From Linnemannia schmuckeri (taxonomy: Eukaryota; Mortierellomycota; Mortierellomycetes; Mortierellales; Mortierellaceae): DNA of 64,000 nucleotides. Positions within the stretch are counted from its first letter, which is position 1. Every line of letters begins with the position of its first letter. A program made the position numbers and the translations under genes. Shown here piece after piece: positions 57,801 through 64,000 of the stretch. The stretch lies in the NCBI GenBank assembly GCA_029449235.1, contig JANATG010000002.1, forward strand, positions 2,232,001-2,296,000, read 5' to 3'. The notes beneath the pieces are model-generated. The model saw only the letters and a program-made list of their open reading frames with translations, made no database searches and was not told the DNA's origin.

Positions 57801-59538
57801 GCCTCTTCTTGGATCTCGTCTGCCCAATCAAAGTACAACCCCCAAGCCCTATCAGTCCTATCAGTCGCCCAACCCAGCCCTGAGCAGGAGTATTCACTCT
57901 GACGGTACAGGGAACTCTCGAGCTGGCTTTTCTGGAGTGACATCGCCCAATATGCCTCCTCGGGCTACCGGCGGTATGGGAGGCTCGAGCACTGCTGGTC
58001 AAGGGGTAGATTTGCTGACGACAAAGATGGAAAGCATGGACCTTCTTCAACGGCAGCAGATGGAGCAGTTGGGCTATTTTGGTTTTGAGTCCACTGGAGC
58101 GCTGAGCGCCCAAAATACTCAGGGAAAGGCACGCGTGTTGGACCCCAGCAGGACACTGGACGGTCTTCGGTCAATGGATGTTGGTTCTAGGACTGGGTCG
58201 AGTGCAGGATCTATTGCTACCCCACCACTGGCACCGCGCCCTCAGTTGTCGGCGTCATCTGTCGCCTCACCCAACCCCGAGTTGCCACCACTGGATCGCA
58301 ACAATCTGGCCAAGCGGGATATAGATGCTGAGCTCAAGTTAATCCAGCTGCAGCAGAAGGAGTTTGAGAGACAACAGCAAGAGTTAATTCAGCTGCAAAG
58401 AGCTCAATTGGAGGAGCAACAGCGCCAGCATCGCCAGCAACAGGAACAACTTCAGAAGCAGCAGCAGCAACAGATTCAGCTTCAGCATGAGAAGTGGCAA
58501 GAGCGCAAGCGGATGTTGAAAGAACAAGAGCAGCTGTCCCAGAGACAGCTGTCGCAGCAGCAGGATCTTCAACAGCAGCACCAAACTCAGCAGAGGCAAC
58601 AGCAGCAACAACAGCAGCAACAACAACAGCAGCAATACCTCCCTGCTGTGGTGAGTGTTTCAGGTTCGCTGAGCAGCAGCAGCAGTACCAACAGCACACC
58701 CTCGTCTGCTAATGCTTACAGACAGTCGTACTCTGGACCTTCTTCGGCACTTGGAACTTCTACCATGGTCGACCGCTTTACTTCTGTCGCCAGGAGCAGT
58801 CTGGATGAACATGAGCGGTACAAGGCTCCTACGTCTCAGTCATCTGACCAGAGTTCGCTGGGTGGCCCTGATACTTCGATCCCCACGGTTCCTGTCAAGT
58901 CTTCCCGCAGGACAGGAGTGAACGGTACCGCCGCTGCGCCTGCCAAGGTTGCCCGTCGCACTTCTTTCAACAACAATCACCCCCCAGGCCAAAAGCCCGA
59001 ATTGCTGCCCAAGCCTACACGGTTCAGGATGAAGGATGGTACTGGAACTCTGATGACTGGAGAGGAGGAGGCGTTTAAGAGAAAGTTCCCTAGCGCTGAT
59101 ATGGATGATGACTTGATGCAGTTTCAAACTTCAGTGACAGCAACGCCAGCAGCACCCGTTTCAGCCCCTTATTATGCTTCCAAAGACAATTCGCCTGTTT
59201 CGTCCGCTGGATATGGACGCGAGAGCCCCGCGCCTGCTTCGTATGGACGCACTACCACCATTGGTATCACTGACAACAGCTCCCAGTACAAATCACCCTC
59301 TCAGCGCGCTCGGGAGACGACACATCAGCCGACACAGAGACAACAGGATGATGATGAGGAAGAGGACGAGCCATTGGTGAGGTCTCGTCGTCGTCATCAT
59401 ACCACGCCCTCGGGACCCACAGTAGGAGCTCCCGGCACAAAGAGTGGGCTGGAGGATGGTGGAAAGCCAGAAGGAACGCCGACAGAGTCTGTCCGGGAAA
59501 GAGTGCAGCGGATGAACCGTGTTGGACGCGTTGTGTAA
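54828..59538 (+). CDS. Ark1/Prk1/AAK1-type Ser/Thr protein kinase with long Q-rich tail
   Basis: Exons 54828-55076, 55303-55408, 55595-55683, 56200-56461, 56588-56731, 56871-56968 and 57067-59538, giving 1139 aa. The kinase domain occupies roughly residues 20-320: glycine loop IAEGGFAHVY, ATP lysine VVIKR (Lys63), catalytic HRD (Asp164), DFG (Asp181), an activation segment ending TLQYRAPEMLDLY, DIWALGVLLYKLCY, and the PRQRPNIYQ end motif. The loop EGGFAHVY and the RAPEM..L segment are typical of the actin-regulating/adaptor-associated family. In yeast these kinases phosphorylate endocytic coat proteins to disassemble actin patches. The tail from about 317 is low-complexity and encoded by one 2.5-kb exon. 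It has a Q-rich coiled-coil-like stretch (about 735-842) with a polyQ run near 827-840. Confidence 0.92.
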
Positions 59539-61930
59539 TTTTATTCTTATTACTGGTAGTGGCAAAAAAATCCACCACCTAATAGACGAACTTTTTGATT
59601 TCAATATTGTCTTCATGTTATGCATGTCGGGCTACTTTGTCCTTACTTTCGTTTTTTGACATGACATGTTGACCTTTTGAACTTTTTTTTTTGCGAGCTG
59701 AAATGGAAAGGATTCGGTGTGCAGGGAAGACAGTGCTATGTTGTCTAGAAACTCGTGAGCATTTTCGACATTATTGTTTTCACTTTAATTACGACAGTTA
59801 CATCCAATTTGTATTCAGTTCGCTTCGCTTCTTCACTGGAGTATGTTTTCTTTCATCTAAGTACTGTAAATCAGATTTTTTTTGGTTGTGTTGAAATATG
59901 TGAAAGAGACGGTTACTCATGTACAAAAGAGAGTTGTGCTTTTTGCCACTGCCACACTTTTTTTTTTGATGCCAAGTTTCCATTTTTTGTGTTCATTAAG
60001 AACCAAGGGTTCGGTTATGTGACGTGAATGTGATAGGAGGTCGAGAGGATAGGGTTTGGGGGGGAGATAGTAACCTTCCTGCCATCATTCGGTACCTTTT
60101 TTTTTTTTGCGCTTTATATTGTTGTTGATTGCACCTTTCTCTGCATAGCGCTTCCTGAAACATGATTTGCAGTCTTACCCTCCCCCCCTCCCCCCCACAC
60201 ACAGATAGCATAATTCCCTATAGTATATCCCAGGCTTACTTATAGTACCTACTATGGTTTTCTCCTATAGTATATCGCCTCTGTCGCAGTATATACTGTA
60301 ATCCATTCAATCGATATTGAAGTAATAAGGAGGACAGACACAAGGAGGGCGAGTGGAAAGAGAAAAGAGGTCGCCAAAAAGTTCAGGAAGTAGGCCGACA
60401 TAGACGAGCAACACCTAGTGTAAGAACCAAAGGCAGGAGAACGCTGGGAAAACAAAGGAGACCAAACACAGAAAAATACCAAGGACGTAGAGGGATCAAG
60501 GTTAGGACAGCACCCATGGAATAAGATGAAGGACTTTGGCTAACGTACTTGTAGTTCTGGAATTGGCTACTCTTTGATTCAATTTAATGACGTTCAAAAA
60601 GATAAAAAGCGTAGCTAGACTAGATTGTTGCGCGGAATGATCAAGATCATGATGAAAGGCAACGCCGAAAGTCAAATGTAAGCTGAGAACTAGTGGTGAA
60701 AAAAAAAGACAGAAAGTCAAGAGCATGATGTGAAAGGAGGTGAGTCAAAATATCAATGGTTAGTTGAGAAAGAGGAGGTACATCAGGAGATGGCCGAATA
60801 AGGGGACATCCATTTCGGGCATATATCAGGGTAGAGAGCAATTCAGGGGGAACTAACTCTCATTAGGTAGGCATAACGGACGTACTCAAAGACGAGCAAG
60901 GATGCCAGCCGGGAAAGAAAGCCAGGACAAAAAGTCAGGAGTAGATAAAATAGAGGACCACACCATTGGTGTACACGGACCAAGGAATGGACAGCGCTGA
61001 GAACGTAAAGGATCAAGACCAGGGGAGGCCAGGAAAGAATATGAGGAGTGCCGAAAGATCAAACGCGAGTAGAGAAAGGAGAAACGGGAGCATATAGATC
61101 AAAGGCTAGCCGGGAAAGGGGCCAGAGCCGTAGAAGGAGCCGTAGGAGATAACACCAAGGACATAAAGCAGCGAGGGGTTGCACAGTGCGACCAGGGGCA
61201 GCACAAATCAGGCATTTAAGAGGACCAAAGATTGGAAAATAGGACATGGAAGGATCAAGCACGAGACCACACCCTGAGTGAAAGTAGGGGCCTATTGAAC
61301 ATGATAACACAGTGACCCGTTGCACCACAGCGCATACCGCACTGAACATGTCACTGACGAGCAGACATCAGCGTATAATACCTGGCTGTCACAAATAAAA
61401 CAAACAAAGCAAGGGTATAGCAGGTTCAAGGGGTGGCCGACAAGGAGGACACCTTCGGGAAATAAAGGCATGCCAAAGCATTGGATGGAAAAGGGGACTG
61501 AAAGAAGTTAAGGAAGGACAGAACACTAGAGACGTAGCAAGATGATGAGATCGTCGAAAATGCATGAGACAACACATTTCGCGCCGGGGAAGCAATGGGA
61601 AACAAAAAGGAGGGGAGACAACATCGAGCGGAAGATGGGGCATATCTTTTGTTATCAGCCATGTTAATCAACAGACTTAATGGAAGAGAGATCTAAAATA
61701 ACAAAGGGGAATTCGAGAAGGTACGTTGGTAGGCCAAAAGAATAAGGAATATTTCAGAGGAGGACAATACAAAGGAGCAAAGACTGATAAGGAGCCTGGG
61801 GATGTAGGTGGACCTAAGGCTAGAGACACTGTAGGACTATGAAGGTTCATAGGAAAAAGAATAGCCTCAAACCCATAAAGACCGTTGCCAACATCCTATC
61901 GTTGCGAGAGACTAGCATTCTTGCTTTATT
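59539..61930. other. Gene-poor; purine-rich degenerate tract about 60320-61880
   Basis: The first 700 bp hold nothing recognised. From about 60320 the plus strand is purine-rich and made of loosely repeated 'aaggatcaag', 'ggaccaagg' and 'gaaagaa'-like words. Its reverse complement resembles the pyrimidine-rich tract at 8750-9560 in style. No open frame looks real. Confidence 0.45.
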
Positions 61931-62254
61931 TTAAGCACCTGGTGCTGGTGTGGCTGCTGCCGCAGTGCATCCAGCAGCAAGGCCTAGTAATCCAGAAATA
62001 TAATATCGGCAATCTCGTTGCTCCTTCGTCCCTGGACACGCCGGGGACGGTCCCTTTGGAGGAAGACTACATCCTTGACCCATATCGCCTTTAGGACCTT
62101 TGGTATCGGTTCCAAGCAGGGCTTGAGCCTCAGGGCCATCGATCGGGATGAAGCTATCGCAACAGACGGGAACCGTCGTGTCAGCACATGGGTTCAAAGC
62201 CGAAGCAAGGCCGAGGGCAAAGGTAACAAAAAGAACTGGAATATGGCAGCGCAT
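61931..62254 (-). CDS. Secreted cysteine-rich protein with hydrophobin-like spacing
   Basis: Intronless, 107 aa, with the ATG at 62254. Residues 1-20 form a signal peptide (IPVLFVTFALGLASA). The mature protein has the pattern C-x7-CC-x29-C-x10-C-x8-C[R]-x12-C. This is the spacing of class I hydrophobins, except that the second CC pair is CR, leaving seven cysteines. The ends resemble hydrophobins too: CCDSF after the first pair, and SGLLGLAAGC before the last cysteine. Hydrophobins self-assemble at air-water interfaces and coat aerial hyphae and spores. With an odd cysteine number one bond of the usual four is lost, so either assembly differs or this is a related but separate family. The tail is Ala/Pro-rich. 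Confidence 0.6.
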   Translation of the reverse strand: MRCHIPVLFVTFALGLASALNPCADTTVPVCCDSFIPIDGPEAQALLGTDTKGPKGDMGQGCSLPPKGPSPACPGTKEQRDCRYYISGLLGLAAGCTAAAATPAPGA

Positions 62255-62647
62255 GATTGGCGGGAGACTAGAGGCGTTAAGAAGCGGTTAGGTTCTCTGT
62301 GGAAAAGATCAAACGTGAACAATGGAGTGTGCATGGCACAGACGCGGGAATGTCGCTTCCAGTTACCTTTAGTAGGTGTTGGGAACGGGGTCTTGTGTTG
62401 CTTGCAGATGAGATTGGGATACTTTGAGAAACAATCAGCGGTTTGATATTGAGAGACGGGGGCAGGCGTGAGTAAAGGATACTTTTATACCAGAGGCAAC
62501 GATGTTAACATTGCAGGATTGGCCATAGTGCGACTTCTCTCTCTTGTCAAGCCCGCTCTTCTCCCCCCTTTGAGAAGAAATGGTGTTACATGAAAGAAAG
62601 GCACATAGCGCTGGGATTGGTGTGCTGTCACTCCTTGATATTTTTTT

Positions 62648-63016
62648 GTAGTACTTTCCCTTTGATCTTCCATTTCACAATAGTGGTCAGTCAACAAAAT
62701 GTGTATGTTCTCCTGAGACTTGGCCGAAAATGCCTTTTTAACTTGGCGTGTCTTGCCGGCAAATGTAAGGGATATAATGCAGAATTTGGATGGGTGCTCC
62801 GCTTTACTGCTTTAAAGGGAATGCAAATGGTTCAACGCTTGTGTAGTACTTCCCCTTTGATCTCTCACTTCACAGTTGTAGCCAGGTAACAGAGTGCATG
62901 TGGTGTTCTCCTGAGGCTTTTGCAAAAAGGCCCTGAGTTGACATTTTTACCGGCAAAAAAACGGATATATGCAGAATTTGAATGTGTGCTCGGCTTGCTG
63001 CCTTGAAGGAAATGCA
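62648..63016 (+). repeat. Two diverged direct repeats, period about 200 bp
   Basis: Copies at about 62648-62826 and 62848-63016 share, in order, 'tagtactt.ccctttgatct', 'gttctcctgag', 'ccggcaaa' and 'tgcagaattt.gaatg'-like blocks. They lie upstream of the hydrophobin-like gene (minus strand) and have no coding capacity. Confidence 0.75.
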
Positions 63017-64000
63017 AAAAAAAGAGGCGTTTGCCTCCCCTTTTCCCTCATAACATCCCTTTGACGCCTTAAGGATTAGTACAAGTTGGTCGACATCAAT
63101 TCCAGAGAAGGACGGAGGTTAGGTTATTTCCAAGGAGCCAAACATGTAAATGCCAATGCATGGTGTAGTCTACAAGCTTCATGATGGTTAAACATCAGTG
63201 AAGTATGCCAACCTGCCGAAGATGCTGCACTCATGCTCCAGACGTCCGAAGTAGTGTCATCAGTGTAGTTCACTTGGGGGTAATGAGAAACATGTGTCGA
63301 CATGCCAAGCCCAAGGCTCCTTTCCTTCCCAATGCACGGCAGGTGAGGAGGCTCGGCATACCGTTCAAGGAAACTTTGCATGTACCTAGAGCGCTCTTCC
63401 ACATGTACGTTTCAGTAATGATCAAGACCATCAAGGTATGCTTGGCAGAGTATCCTCAGGAGCGACCGGCGTTAAGTACGTTTGCTTTAGATACTAAAAT
63501 GCATTATAAAAAAGAAAACCAAGGGGAGGCAGCCACCGCCGAAGAGAAAAGTACACAAGTGTGTGGTTTTGATGCCTTCCCTTGGAATGAAATCAAGGAT
63601 GAACGGTACCAAGCCGAAGATTGGTTGAATGAGGCAAACTTGTATTGGTGTTGAGATTATTATTTTGACTTCTTCCTTGAAAAACCAACCATTCAAACCT
63701 CAGGAGACGAGGTTGTGATCATCGCTGGAAATAAGGAACGTCTGAATCCCCACTATAAAATGTCTGTACAAATTTTCCTGATCCTTTATTCCATTAGACC
63801 GCAGCCTCTAGTCTTCCTCCGTATACAAGTCCATCCATTCTCAGAGTCAACCACAGCCAAAAACCCACTGTAGGTATTTGTTGCGATTTCGTAATGGCGA
63901 TGTAGATGTTGGTATTGACTCGTGCAGACACTTACCACCTGCATCTTTATGTTTTTTACAGCACAACCAGCCAGTATGCATCTTTTCCAATCCGTTGCGC
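63017..64000. other. Unassigned; possible partial gene on plus strand
   Basis: A plus-strand frame to 63654 reads MIKTIKVCLAEYPQERPALSTF and later DERYQAEDWLNEANLYWC. The CLxxxPxxRP spacing loosely recalls the last subdomain of protein kinases. However, no HRD, DFG or other kinase motif is present upstream, so no function is proposed. A TATAAAA is present near 63755. Confidence 0.25.

Noticed and set aside
58334..58699. Minus-strand frames rich in Leu and Ala opposite the kinase tail
   Set aside because: Direct antisense of CAG/CAA-rich polyQ sequence.
63205..63654. Protein-kinase C-terminal fragment (CLAEYPQERPALSTF)
   Set aside because: Only a loose CLxxxPxxRP match; no catalytic loop or DFG motif on either strand in the preceding sequence.

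Overview
The window is nuclear DNA of a filamentous fungus. Genes carry short GT-AG introns (about 75-120 nt in the cleanest cases), long pyrimidine-rich leaders and TATA boxes. The delta-9 desaturase with a C-terminal cytochrome b5 domain and the gene style suggest an early-diverging oleaginous fungus of the Mortierella type. That placement is inference from family knowledge, not a database result. I recognised no rRNA, tRNA or CRISPR array.

Left arm (1-12 kb): an NmrA-like Rossmann protein (minus strand) and a four-exon type-B carboxylesterase/lipase, then several kilobases of gene-poor repetitive DNA. Within this, between two inverted copies of a roughly 0.4-kb repeat, lies an intronless 80-aa secreted protein whose mature part matches the chaplin domain. 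Chaplins are the amyloid surface proteins of Streptomyces. This is the most surprising gene in the window.

Middle (12-43 kb): a lineage-specific gene array, all on the plus strand. It holds eight members of an unnamed four-transmembrane family (five intact, three broken), two intact seven-exon FAD monooxygenases plus four FAD-monooxygenase pseudogenes or fragments, and three decaying copies of a small secreted-protein gene. A segmental duplication (unit 33.8-36.4 kb versus 37.2-40.1 kb) carries one secreted-protein copy and one four-TM gene each. A pogo/Tigger-like DNA transposon with about 111-bp terminal inverted repeats and a broken transposase sits at 16.7-19.0 kb.

Right arm (43.8-59.5 kb): conserved housekeeping genes. 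These are delta-9 stearoyl-CoA desaturase (OLE1-type, with a GC-AG intron), a Trf4/Cid14-type non-canonical poly(A) polymerase, a long-chain acyl-CoA synthetase (seven exons, one of 26 nt) and an Ark1/Prk1/AAK1-type kinase with a very long Q-rich tail. Desaturase and acyl-CoA synthetase act in successive steps of fatty-acid metabolism, but nothing here shows co-regulation.

Far right (59.5-64 kb): a purine-rich degenerate stretch and a 107-aa secreted cysteine-rich protein with hydrophobin cysteine spacing, in which the second CC pair is CR. The window may therefore encode two unrelated kinds of amphipathic cell-surface protein, one of bacterial type and one of fungal type.

Exon joins below were worked out by hand from splice motifs, reading-frame continuity and, for the monooxygenases, comparison between paralogs. 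They have not been checked against RNA.
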